Assembly: GCA_905197955.1 (NCBI GenBank)
Contig: CAJKAR010000073.1
Location: 1-11,524, forward strand
Length of the DNA: 11,524 nt
Source of the DNA: an uncultured Lentisphaeria bacterium
GTDB taxonomy: Bacteria > Verrucomicrobiota > Lentisphaeria > Victivallales > UBA1829
Direction: 5' to 3'
Of this stretch, positions 1-6,692 are shown piece by piece. The translations under genes and the position numbers were made by a program. Positions within the stretch are counted from its first letter, which is position 1. Every line of letters begins with the position of its first letter. The notes under the pieces were generated by a model. That model was not told the origin of the DNA. It made no database searches and was given only the letters and a program-made list of their open reading frames with translations.

Positions 1-58
1 GATGGTCCTGCCGAGGGGTGTTGGGGGCGAGAAGCCACCAACTAAAACCCCATACGAT
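1..58. other. GC-rich stem-forming segment at window edge
   Basis: Positions 20-28 pair with 34-42 (eight pairs, one G/A mismatch) around the loop GAGAA at 29-33, and GGGG at 15-18 can pair with CCCC at 48-51, giving a strong stem. The composition is much more GC-rich than the other gaps in the window. No T-run follows the stem on either strand, so it is not a standard intrinsic terminator. It could be the end of a structured RNA or a repeat that continues outside the window, or a rho-independent-like element for the minus-strand gene that ends at position 70. I cannot assign it to an RNA family. Confidence 0.3.
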
Positions 59-69
59 GGAAAAAACAA

Positions 70-1608
70 TTACTGAATAACAAGATTCAGCATTTTTTCA
101 GTTGCGACAATAGCGGCAGCGAGCTGATCGCTATCTACGCCGGTTGTTGTAAGTTTTTTATCTCCGGGCATTTCCCAGCTGATCGTTGTTTCGACGAGAG
201 CATCTGTTTTGCCTCCTGGCGGGATCCGGACTTCATAATCGGCGAGTTTCGGAAAAGTGATTCCCTGTTTTTTGAGGAGTTTTCTAAGAGCCTTGACGAA
301 AGCATCGTAACCGCCGTCACCGGCGGCAGTTTCGCTGAGAGGCTTTCCATCGAGTTCGATGGAAACAGTAGCCTTCGGGAGAGCCTTCATGCGCGTTTCG
401 ATATGATAATCGGTCACGTGGACTCTTCCGCTGATCGGAGTACGAAGGACACTGGCGATGATAAAAGGCAGATCCGCAGGGGATACCTGTTTTTTCTTAT
501 CGCCGAGTCTGACGATTTCCTGAAGCACCTTTGCGCGCACCTCCGGATCGAGTTCAGCCATTCCAAGAGCCTGCAGGTTCTGATCCAGAGAAGCCTTTCC
601 GGAAAGTTTTCCGAGAGCGTAATCGCGTTTTCGTCCAAACCGTTCCGGCAGGAGGCGATTCGCGTAAAGATTCCCTTTTTTATCGCCGTCAGCATGAACT
701 CCGCAAGTCTGCGTGAAGACATCGCTTCCCACGACCGGAGCATTCCATGCATACCGTTTTCCGGAAATTGTCTGAATCATGACGGAGGCATGCTGGAGTT
801 CTTTTTCCACGACTCTCGTTGTCCGATCCGTATGATCGTTAACCGCCACGACGAACTGTGCAAGCGACTGATTTCCCGTGCGTTCACCAAGTCCGTTGAC
901 CGTCACATGAACCCCGCCGACCCCGGCTTTGACAGCGGCAAGACTGTTCGCCGTAACAAGTCCATAGTCATTATGTCCATGAAAATCCAGAAAGGCATCC
1001 GGCACCACCGAATAGACCCAGTCCAGATACTTTGCGACCTGATCGGGCGTAAAAATTCCAAGCGTATCCGGCAGCATGATCCGTTCCACTTCCATGGAGG
1101 AAAGCGCTTTCAGGAACTCGTACAGGTACCCGAAGGAATGAAGCATTCCATTCGACCAGTCTTCCAGATAGACATTCACGTTCAAACCAAGTTTTTTTGC
1201 ATTCTCGATTTCTCTTCGTACATCGTCAAAATGCTGATGCGGCTCCTTCTTCAGCTGAATACGGCAATGATTTTCGGAACCTTTCGCAAGAAGATTCAAA
1301 ACTTTTCCGCCGCATTCGTGAATCCATGTAGCGGACTTTCCGCCGTCAACGAATCCGAGAATTTCCATGCGGTCGAGACAACCTTTATGCTCCGCCCATT
1401 TCAGAATAGCGGACAAGCCGGTCTTTTCGCCGTCAGAAACTCTTGCTGATCCGATTTCGAGTCTGTCAATGTGCAGGTGGGAAATGAAAAGACGGGCAAT
1501 CTCGAATTTTTCCGCGGGGGTGTATGCGACGCCGGGAGTCTGTTCGCCGTCGCGCAATGTGGTGTCGAGGACCTCTACATAACGGGCGTGTCTGTTCTTT
1601 GTTTTCAT
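70..1608 (-). CDS. 2-isopropylmalate/citramalate synthase family protein (LeuA/CimA-like)
   Basis: Condensing enzyme of the HMGL-like TIM-barrel family, expected to join acetyl-CoA to a 2-oxoacid in the cytosol on the leucine or isoleucine route. From the chosen start the protein is 512 residues. The barrel opens with DTTLRDGEQTPG at residues 15-26 (catalytic Arg and metal-binding Asp). The metal-binding HGHND is at about 210-214, GLGERTGN at 239-246 and HADG at 305-308. Residues from about 390 to the end form a LeuA-type C-terminal regulatory domain, as in feedback-controlled LeuA and CimA. The ATG at 1606-1608 is preferred because AGGAAAGCAGG lies just upstream, whereas an earlier in-frame ATG at 1731 precedes the predicted promoter. 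The gene stands alone with its own promoter, without leuB, leuC or leuD nearby. The family includes 2-isopropylmalate, citramalate and homocitrate synthases, and substrate choice cannot be read reliably here. The leucine/isoleucine role is inferred from the regulatory domain. Confidence 0.93.
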   Translation of the reverse strand: MKTKNRHARYVEVLDTTLRDGEQTPGVAYTPAEKFEIARLFISHLHIDRLEIGSARVSDGEKTGLSAILKWAEHKGCLDRMEILGFVDGGKSATWIHECGGKVLNLLAKGSENHCRIQLKKEPHQHFDDVRREIENAKKLGLNVNVYLEDWSNGMLHSFGYLYEFLKALSSMEVERIMLPDTLGIFTPDQVAKYLDWVYSVVPDAFLDFHGHNDYGLVTANSLAAVKAGVGGVHVTVNGLGERTGNQSLAQFVVAVNDHTDRTTRVVEKELQHASVMIQTISGKRYAWNAPVVGSDVFTQTCGVHADGDKKGNLYANRLLPERFGRKRDYALGKLSGKASLDQNLQALGMAELDPEVRAKVLQEIVRLGDKKKQVSPADLPFIIASVLRTPISGRVHVTDYHIETRMKALPKATVSIELDGKPLSETAAGDGGYDAFVKALRKLLKKQGITFPKLADYEVRIPPGGKTDALVETTISWEMPGDKKLTTTGVDSDQLAAAIVATEKMLNLVIQ

Positions 1609-1639
1609 TTTTACCTGCTTTCCTGGTACATTGTTTTTA

Positions 1640-1661
1640 GAGCAGTCCTCAAAAACTGCTC
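1640..1661 (-). promoter_or_regulatory. Leader hairpin of the LeuA-like gene
   Basis: GAGCAGT and ACTGCTC form a perfect 7-bp stem with an 8-nt loop between the predicted promoter and the ribosome binding site. The stem would begin within a few bases of the predicted transcript 5' end, which fits an mRNA-stabilising 5' hairpin or an operator. There is no T-run to make it an attenuator and no obvious leader peptide rich in Leu or Ile codons. Confidence 0.5.
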
Positions 1662-1669
1662 GAACCTGT

Positions 1670-1697
1670 ACAATACTACAATTTTTCCTTTTTGCAA
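1670..1697 (-). promoter_or_regulatory. Predicted promoter of the LeuA-like gene
   Basis: Read on the minus strand, TTGCAA (1692-1697) and TATTGT (1670-1675) are spaced by 16 bp, with transcription expected to begin near 1663. The leader would be about 55 nt and would carry the hairpin at 1640-1661 and the ribosome binding site. This is a visual match only. Confidence 0.5.
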
Positions 1698-1906
1698 ACG
1701 ACTCCTGAAAATGATCGTCCAGAAATCCCAATCTTTTCCCTAACTCAAGAGAAAATCAGGGAAAAATCAAGACCCATACCCTCCAGAAAACCATAAAAAT
1801 TCTTCGATCTCTTCTGAAATCGGATCTGTAAAATACACTCCATACATTTTCATTCCCTGCAAAATAAAAATCAGAAAAAAGATTCCTCCACTTCTTTTTT
1901 CACCTC
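1698..1906. other. AT-rich spacer, no gene seen
   Basis: The gap between the LeuA-like start (1608) and the RT start (1961) is 352 bases. Its ends hold the two predicted promoters and a leader hairpin. This middle part is AT-rich, with A-runs and short repeats of the AAAATCAG type, and has only weak short pairings (for example CGAT/ATCG near 1805-1825). I see no coding frame with a ribosome binding site, no long inverted repeat and no a1/a2-like pairing, although a retron ncRNA would normally be expected here, upstream of its RT. Confidence 0.5.
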
Positions 1907-1934
1907 TTGCAAAAAGCAGACAAAGAAGTATGTT
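1907..1934 (+). promoter_or_regulatory. Predicted promoter of the reverse transcriptase gene
   Basis: TTGCAA (1907-1912) and TATGTT (1929-1934) are spaced by 16 bp. Transcription would begin near 1941, leaving only about 20 nt before the ATG at 1961. That leaves no room for an ncRNA between promoter and RT, and it makes the in-frame TTG at 1907 part of the promoter rather than a start codon. The -10 match is only moderate. Confidence 0.45.
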
Positions 1935-1960
1935 TACGTCCTGAACAAGGGAGCAAAAAC

Positions 1961-2998
1961 ATGTACAGAACCAACACCAAATTGCGGAAAAATCCATCCG
2001 GCAACTCATCATCCTCCGGAATTCTCCGCAGAATATGGAACTTCTGGTCCCTATTTTTCAGCAGAAAAAAACGGAGAGTTCAAACTCTTCGGAATATTCT
2101 TCCCGAAAATCTTGCCGAATTTTTCGGTTGCAGCGATCAGCTGATCCGTCGCATGGCGAATTCGCCGGAAAGCCATTATCGGAAATTCTTCCTCTGGAAA
2201 GACCGCGCCCATACAAAAAAACGCTGGATCGAAGCTCCCGATCAGGAATTGAAAAAGATGCAGGAGCGTATTCTTTCGCTCCTTTATCAAATGGCCCCCT
2301 CCCCTTTTGCTCATGGATTTACAATCGGACGCAGCATCGTCAGCAATGCCCGCATTCATACCGGAAAACGATATCTTCTCAAACTGGATCTGAAAGACTT
2401 TTTTCCCTCTATCACAAGGGACATGATTCTGAAACAGTTAAATGATGCCGAACTGATTACTCCGGAAAACCGAAACCGAATTGAGACTCTTCTGAATCTC
2501 TGTCTTCTGGAAAACCGTCTGCCGCAGGGAGCTCCGACCAGTCCGGCGATCTCGAATCTGGTCTGCCGCAGACTTGATTTCATTCTGGCAAAATTCGCCC
2601 GGCACCATAAGATGAAATATACAAGGTATGCCGACGACCTCACCTTCTCCAGCGATTCCGACTCCTGTTACCGGCTGATTCCTGTGATCCGGCGGATTGT
2701 CGAACAATACGGATTCCGCATAAATGAACGGAAGGTCAATGTGCTGAAACGCCACCAGCGGCAAACCGTCACGGGACTTGTCGTAAACCAGGTGAAACAG
2801 ACGTCTGTCCCAAGAAGAAAACGTCTGAAGCTCAGAGCCTTCGTTCACCAGATCATCGCGGGAAAAATTCCGCTGAACGAATTCAACTATGCAAAACTCA
2901 AAGGACATGTTTCCCTGATTCGCATGGCGAATCCGAAACAGGGAGAGTATTTCAGGCGACAGCTGGAAATCATCGAAAAAATGCGGAAAAATGCTTGA
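1961..2998 (+). CDS. Retron-type reverse transcriptase
   Basis: RNA-directed DNA polymerase of the retron/group II-like RT family, expected to prime on and reverse-transcribe a partner ncRNA to make msDNA. From the ATG at 1961 (AAGGGAG at 1948-1954, six bases upstream of the ATG) it is 345 residues, a usual size for a solo retron RT. A basic 45-residue N-terminal stretch is followed by the RT core: HGF at 118-120, NARIH at 129-133 (the retron NAxxH motif), LDLKDFF at 142-148 (motif A Asp), QGAPTSP at 189-195, YADD at 223-226 (catalytic Asp pair) and VTGLVVN at 270-276 (the VTG motif used in msr recognition). A basic C-terminal thumb follows (285-345). All catalytic residues are intact. There is no fused nuclease, protease, TOPRIM or membrane domain, no maturase or HNH domain as in group II introns, and no effector gene next to it. 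It lies on the opposite strand to both neighbours, which suggests an acquired cassette. Confidence 0.94.
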   Translation: MYRTNTKLRKNPSGNSSSSGILRRIWNFWSLFFSRKKRRVQTLRNILPENLAEFFGCSDQLIRRMANSPESHYRKFFLWKDRAHTKKRWIEAPDQELKKMQERILSLLYQMAPSPFAHGFTIGRSIVSNARIHTGKRYLLKLDLKDFFPSITRDMILKQLNDAELITPENRNRIETLLNLCLLENRLPQGAPTSPAISNLVCRRLDFILAKFARHHKMKYTRYADDLTFSSDSDSCYRLIPVIRRIVEQYGFRINERKVNVLKRHQRQTVTGLVVNQVKQTSVPRRKRLKLRAFVHQIIAGKIPLNEFNYAKLKGHVSLIRMANPKQGEYFRRQLEIIEKMRKNA

Positions 2999-3022
2999 CT
3001 CTCTGAAAACATGAAGTATAAT
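2995..3022 (+). promoter_or_regulatory. Near-consensus promoter overlapping the RT stop codon
   Basis: TTGACT (2995-3000) and TATAAT (3017-3022) are spaced by 16 bp, the best sigma-70-type match in the window. The TGA stop of the RT (2996-2998) lies inside the -35 hexamer. Transcription would begin around 3029-3030, exactly where the pairable 5' segment of the downstream RNA starts. No gene with a ribosome binding site follows before the terminator, so this promoter appears to serve a small RNA. Confidence 0.75.
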
Positions 3023-3028
3023 GAGCCT

Positions 3029-3211
3029 CGAAAGGTTTTGATCCTGGCGAAGCATCTTCGCCGTTCAATCGATGTCCATCGTCGATCTTACCGGCTCGAA
3101 GAGGATCTCAATTCTGCGAATTAAAATCCTTTTCGCAGTCTGCGACTGACCGCCGCTGAAAAGAAAACCTTTTCTCCCGTCCAAGACTCCATCTCCGGAC
3201 GGGATTTTTTT
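3029..3211 (+). ncRNA. Candidate retron-like ncRNA downstream of the RT
   Basis: A self-contained unit of about 180 nt with a strong promoter just before it and an intrinsic terminator at its end. Pairings seen directly: a 5' segment at 3030-3039 (GAAAGGTTTT) pairs with 3164-3173 (AAAACCTTTT) over ten positions including one G-U, like retron a1/a2. GATCC at 3040-3044 pairs with GGATC at 3103-3107, closing a domain with hairpins at 3046-3062 (7 bp, loop CAT) and 3070-3081 (4 bp, loop GTCC). A separate hairpin, 3114-3120 with 3132-3138 (7 bp), lies before the 3' segment, and 3134-3138 can pair with 3145-3149-type bases as an alternative. The order therefore resembles a1, msr, msd, a2. G3040, immediately after the 5' segment, is a possible branching G, but this is a guess. 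A role as RT template/primer is inferred from position and architecture. An unrelated structured small RNA is the main alternative. Confidence 0.6.
3176..3211 (+). terminator. Intrinsic terminator of the ncRNA unit
   Basis: CCCGTCC (3176-3182) pairs perfectly with GGACGGG (3197-3203) around a 14-nt loop, followed after one A by seven T (3205-3211). On the minus strand no T-run follows, so it works for plus-strand transcription and closes the RT/ncRNA cassette. Confidence 0.88.
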
Positions 3212-3218
3212 ATCTGTA

Positions 3219-3263
3219 CGAAAAACAAAAAAACCTCCAGTTCCCGAAAAGGAACTGGAGGTT
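3219..3263 (-). terminator. Intrinsic terminator of carB
   Basis: A perfect 13-bp stem (3232-3244 with 3251-3263), with a 6-nt loop at 3245-3250, is followed on the minus strand by a T-rich tract (T5-G-T5, read from 3231 down to about 3219). It lies 27 bases beyond the carB stop. With the plus-strand terminator at 3176-3211 it isolates carB from the RT/RNA cassette in both directions. Confidence 0.9.
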
Positions 3264-3289
3264 CATGAAATCCAAGCGGAAACAGAATC

Positions 3290-6200
3290 TTATTTTCCAG
3301 CCTGATACTCCTGAAGAGATTTCGGCAGAATCGCGTCATGACGAGCTGCTGCAATACCGGCAACAGTGGCTTTCGCAGCGGCAATTGTTGTCATGTAGGC
3401 GATCTTGTTCTGAATCGCCATCATGCGGATGTAGCTGTCATCCAGTTTCTCGTTTCTGTCTTTCGGCGTATTGATAATCAGCTGGATCTGATGATTCTTG
3501 ATCAAATCACTGATATTCGGACGCCCTTCATTGAGTTTGTTGACAACGGTATTCGGGATACCGCATTCCGTCAGATACTTGGCCGTGCCTTCGGTTGCAA
3601 GCAGTTTGAATCCGAGCTCATGAAGCCCCTGAACCACCGGATGCAGGAACTCACGCTCACGCCGGTTGACGGAAATCAGCGCAGTACCTTCCAGCGGCAG
3701 TTTGGAATTCGCCGCCGCCTGACTCTTGAAGTAGGCAAGACCGAAGTTGTCCGCAATACCCATCACCTCGCCGGTTGCGCGCATTTCCGGTCCGAGAATC
3801 GGATCGACCTCGGGGAACATGTTGAAGGGGAAGACCGCTTCCTTCACGCCATAATACCCTTTGCATTTGCGCTTGAGCATCGGAGCAAACGAGGAGAGCG
3901 GCTTGCCGAGCATAAGTCCCGTGGCAATTCTCGCAAGCGGAACTCCTGTGATTTTCGCAACCAGAGGCACCGTGCGGGATGCACGCGGATTCGCTTCAAT
4001 AATGTAAACAACATCATGGCAGACGGCAAACTGAACATTCAGAATTCCATCCACTTTGAAGTCGCGTGCAATCGCGGCAGCATAGCGTTCAATGGTATCC
4101 AGATGTTTCTGCGGAATCGTAACCGGAGGAATGACACAGGCGGAGTCGCCGGAATGGATTCCGGCAAGCTCAATGTGCTCCATGACGGTTGCGACAAAGG
4201 TGTCCTTGCCATCTGAAAGCGCATCGACCTCGCATTCGATCGCATTGTCGAGGAAGCGGTCGATCAGCATCGGATACTCAGGGCTCACCTGAATGGCATC
4301 CACCGCATACCGCTTCAGAGTTTCTTCATCATAAATCACCGCCATGCCGCGTCCGCCGAGAACAAAGGAGGGACGCACCATCACCGGATATCCGATTTTC
4401 CGTCCAAGAGCCACAGCTTCATCCAACGAACGAGCCGTTCCGCTTTCCGGCTGCGGAATCTGAAGCGCAATCATGCGCTCGCGGAAGTACTCGCGGTCTT
4501 CCGCCAGACGAATGCCTTCCGGCTGGGTTCCAAGAATGTTGACTCCGGCATCTTTGAGCTGCTGGGCAATATTCAGCGGAGTCTGTCCGCCGAACTGGAC
4601 AATCGCGCCATACGGTTTCTCCTTCTCGTAAATCGAAATGACATCTTCAACGGTCAGAGGCTCGAAATAGAGCTTGTTGCTGGTGTCATAATCCGTGGAA
4701 ACCGTCTCCGGATTGCAGTTGATCATGATGGATTCATAACCGGCATCGCGCAGAGCGAATGCCGCGTGAACACAGGTATAGTCGAATTCAATTCCCTGTC
4801 CAATGCGGTTCGGGCCGCCGCCGAGAATCATGATCTTCTTATGATCGCTGACCGGCACTTCATCCTTGACGCCTTCCGCATAGGTCGAATAGTAATAGTC
4901 CGCATTCTCCACACCGGAGACATGGACCTTGCAATAGACGGCTTTGACTCCAAGGGCCACACGACGGTCACGAACCGTCTTCTCATCGACCTTGAAGAGC
5001 TTCGCAAGATATTTGTCAGAGAACCCGTCGCGTTTAGCCTTGATCAGCAACTCATCCGGCAGAGAAATGAAATTCTGTTTCTGAAGTTCCACTTCCAGAG
5101 CCGCCAGCTCTGCAATCTGCTCCAGGAAATAACGGGTGATCCGCGTGGTCTTCTGAATCTCATCCACGGAAACTCCGCGTTTAAATGCCTCGTAAATCAG
5201 GAAATAACGCTGACTGGAAGGCATCGCAAGTTTTGCACGGAGCTCATCCAGAGAGAGTTTTTCAAATTTCTTGACACATCCGAGTCCATGTCTGCCGATC
5301 TCAAGCGAACGGATAGCCTTCTGCATCGCCTCTTTGAAGTTCTTGCCGATGCTCATGACCTCGCCAACCGCTTTCATCTGGGTTCCGAGGCAATCCTTCG
5401 CCTGCGGGAACTTCTCAAACGCCCAGCGGGCAAATTTCACAACCACATAATCGCCGCTCGGAGTATAGAGATCAAGGGATCCGTCACGCCAGTAGGGAAT
5501 CTCCTTCAGCGTGAGTCCCGCCGCAAGCTGAGTCGAAACACTCGCGATCGGGAAGCCGGTCGCCTTCGACGCCAGCGCACTGGAACGCGAGGTACGCGGA
5601 TTGATCTCAATGATAATGACACGATCGGTAACACGGTCATGCGCAAACTGCACGTTGCAGCCGCCGATAATGCCGATTTCATCAATAATCGCATACGCAT
5701 AATCCTGAAGACGTTTCTGAAGTGATTCCGGAACCGTAAGCATCGGTGCCACACAGAAGCTGTCGCCGGTATGCACGCCCATCGGATCGACGTTTTCGAT
5801 GAAGCAGACCGTAATCTTTTTTCCAGTCACATCGCGTACAACTTCCAGCTCCAGCTCCTCCCAGCCGATCACACACTCTTCCACCAGCACCTGATGAATC
5901 ATACTGGCTTCCAGTCCGCGTGTGGCAACCTGACGAAGCTCCTCTACATTGTACACAATTCCGCCGCCCGTTCCGCCCATCGTGTAAGCAGGACGCAGCA
6001 CAACAGGATATCCGAAATGCGATGCAATCTTTTCCGCCTCTTCCAGTGAGTAGCAGGGTTCGGATTTCGCCATCGGGACCCCGATCTTCTGCATGGTCTC
6101 TTTGAAAATGATGCGGTCCTCGCCGCGCTTGATGGCATTGAGGTCAACACCGATCACCTGAACGTTGTGCTTTTTCAGAATTCCGGCTTCATCCAGACTG

Positions 6201-6499
6201 ATGGCAAGATTCAAAGCGGTCTGTCCGCCAAGGTTCGGAAGCAGAGCATCGGGACGCTCCTTTTCGATAATCTTCTCAAGACTGGGAACAGTCAGAGGTT
6301 CAATATAAGTATGATCCGCCATGCCCGGATCTGTCATAATGGTCGCCGGATTGGAGTTTACGAGAACAATTTCGTATCCTTCTTTGCGGAGCGCTTTGCA
6401 CGCCTGGGTTCCGGAGTAGTCGAATTCACAAGCCTGACCGATGATGATCGGACCTGAACCGATGATTAACACTTTCTTGATATCCGTGCGCTTGGGCAT
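3290..6499 (-). CDS. carB: Carbamoyl-phosphate synthase large subunit
   Basis: Makes carbamoyl phosphate from bicarbonate, two ATP and ammonia delivered by the glutaminase subunit CarA, in the cytosol, for pyrimidine and arginine synthesis. The 1069 residues are close to the usual length (about 1070) and all domains are present. The first ATP-grasp half (about 1-400) has GSGPIIIGQACEFDYSG at 14-30 and EINPRTSRSSALASKATG at 298-315. A helical oligomerisation domain follows at about 405-550. The second ATP-grasp half has GGGPNRIGQGIEFDYT at 560-575, MEHIELAGIHSGDSA at 773-787 and EANPRASRTVP at 835-845. An MGS-like allosteric domain runs from about 938 to the end, with TEGTAKYL at 969-976 and VNKLNEGRP at 986-994 as in enzymes controlled by UMP/ornithine-type effectors. 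The ATG at 6497-6499 follows AAGGATACAGG. It is transcribed alone: carA is not next to it, and its upstream neighbour is the divergent lipocalin gene. Confidence 0.98.
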   Translation of the reverse strand: MPKRTDIKKVLIIGSGPIIIGQACEFDYSGTQACKALRKEGYEIVLVNSNPATIMTDPGMADHTYIEPLTVPSLEKIIEKERPDALLPNLGGQTALNLAISLDEAGILKKHNVQVIGVDLNAIKRGEDRIIFKETMQKIGVPMAKSEPCYSLEEAEKIASHFGYPVVLRPAYTMGGTGGGIVYNVEELRQVATRGLEASMIHQVLVEECVIGWEELELEVVRDVTGKKITVCFIENVDPMGVHTGDSFCVAPMLTVPESLQKRLQDYAYAIIDEIGIIGGCNVQFAHDRVTDRVIIIEINPRTSRSSALASKATGFPIASVSTQLAAGLTLKEIPYWRDGSLDLYTPSGDYVVVKFARWAFEKFPQAKDCLGTQMKAVGEVMSIGKNFKEAMQKAIRSLEIGRHGLGCVKKFEKLSLDELRAKLAMPSSQRYFLIYEAFKRGVSVDEIQKTTRITRYFLEQIAELAALEVELQKQNFISLPDELLIKAKRDGFSDKYLAKLFKVDEKTVRDRRVALGVKAVYCKVHVSGVENADYYYSTYAEGVKDEVPVSDHKKIMILGGGPNRIGQGIEFDYTCVHAAFALRDAGYESIMINCNPETVSTDYDTSNKLYFEPLTVEDVISIYEKEKPYGAIVQFGGQTPLNIAQQLKDAGVNILGTQPEGIRLAEDREYFRERMIALQIPQPESGTARSLDEAVALGRKIGYPVMVRPSFVLGGRGMAVIYDEETLKRYAVDAIQVSPEYPMLIDRFLDNAIECEVDALSDGKDTFVATVMEHIELAGIHSGDSACVIPPVTIPQKHLDTIERYAAAIARDFKVDGILNVQFAVCHDVVYIIEANPRASRTVPLVAKITGVPLARIATGLMLGKPLSSFAPMLKRKCKGYYGVKEAVFPFNMFPEVDPILGPEMRATGEVMGIADNFGLAYFKSQAAANSKLPLEGTALISVNRREREFLHPVVQGLHELGFKLLATEGTAKYLTECGIPNTVVNKLNEGRPNISDLIKNHQIQLIINTPKDRNEKLDDSYIRMMAIQNKIAYMTTIAAAKATVAGIAAARHDAILPKSLQEYQAGK

Positions 6500-6545
6500 T
6501 TTGCCTGTATCCTTTCCTGAGTTATGCTTCAGTAATCGGAAATGT

Positions 6546-6573
6546 ACTATACACTCATTTCAGCTTTTTTCAA
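6546..6573 (-). promoter_or_regulatory. Predicted carB promoter
   Basis: On the minus strand TTGAAA (6568-6573) and TATAGT (6546-6551) are 16 bp apart, with transcription starting near 6539 and a leader of about 40 nt. The leader is too short for a long attenuator, and I see no terminator-like hairpin or PyrR-type element in it. Confidence 0.65.
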
Positions 6574-6634
6574 TGGATTGAGCGCAGATATTCCCGTGAA
6601 AAAGAGAGAAAGAAAAACGAAAAGGGAACTTCAT

Positions 6635-6662
6635 TTGCCTTTCCGAATTCCAGAGGTATAGT
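6635..6662 (+). promoter_or_regulatory. Predicted lipocalin gene promoter
   Basis: TTGCCT (6635-6640) and TATAGT (6657-6662) are 16 bp apart, so transcription begins near 6669. This lies after the in-frame ATG at 6663, which supports the later start at 6693. It is divergent from the carB promoter, with the two -35 boxes about 60 bp apart. Confidence 0.6.
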
Positions 6663-6692
6663 ATGTCAACAACTTTATCCGGGGGAAATTTT

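Noticed and set aside
1..60. Fragment of 6S RNA (CGAGAAGCC and AAAAC resemble the E. coli sequence)
   Set aside because: The match is short, and in 6S that motif is internal, whereas here the coding gene's end lies only about 40 bases further on.
403..1449. A 348-codon plus-strand ORF opposite the LeuA-like gene
   Set aside because: It is an antisense shadow of a well-conserved enzyme gene, with no recognisable domain and composition dictated by the opposite frame.
1732..1906. Upstream spacer as the retron msr-msd
   Set aside because: This is the classical location, but I find no pair of terminal inverted repeats and no stable hairpin here. The predicted RT promoter lies at its right end.
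1907..1960. TTG at 1907 as the RT start, adding 18 residues
   Set aside because: The TTG is inside the predicted -35 box, and the ATG at 1961 has a good AAGGGAG site.
3011..3124. A 37-codon ORF (begins MKYNEPRKVL) across the candidate ncRNA
   Set aside because: It has no ribosome binding site, its ATG lies before the -10 box and predicted transcript start, and the region is dominated by perfect hairpins. A tiny protein translated from the RT message is not fully excluded.
3029..3211. rRNA, tmRNA, SRP RNA or 6S RNA
   Set aside because: The 16S-like match stops after 12 bases. The SRP GGAAG/AGCA loop signature, a tmRNA acceptor arm and the long 6S rod are all absent.
3338..5725. Long plus-strand ORFs (292 and 319 codons) opposite carB
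   Set aside because: They are shadows of carB, whose full-length conserved motifs leave no doubt about the coding strand.
6663..6692. ATG at 6663 as the lipocalin start
   Set aside because: It lies directly after the -10 box and would put ten polar residues before the lipoprotein signal peptide. The ATG at 6693 has GGGGGA at proper spacing.
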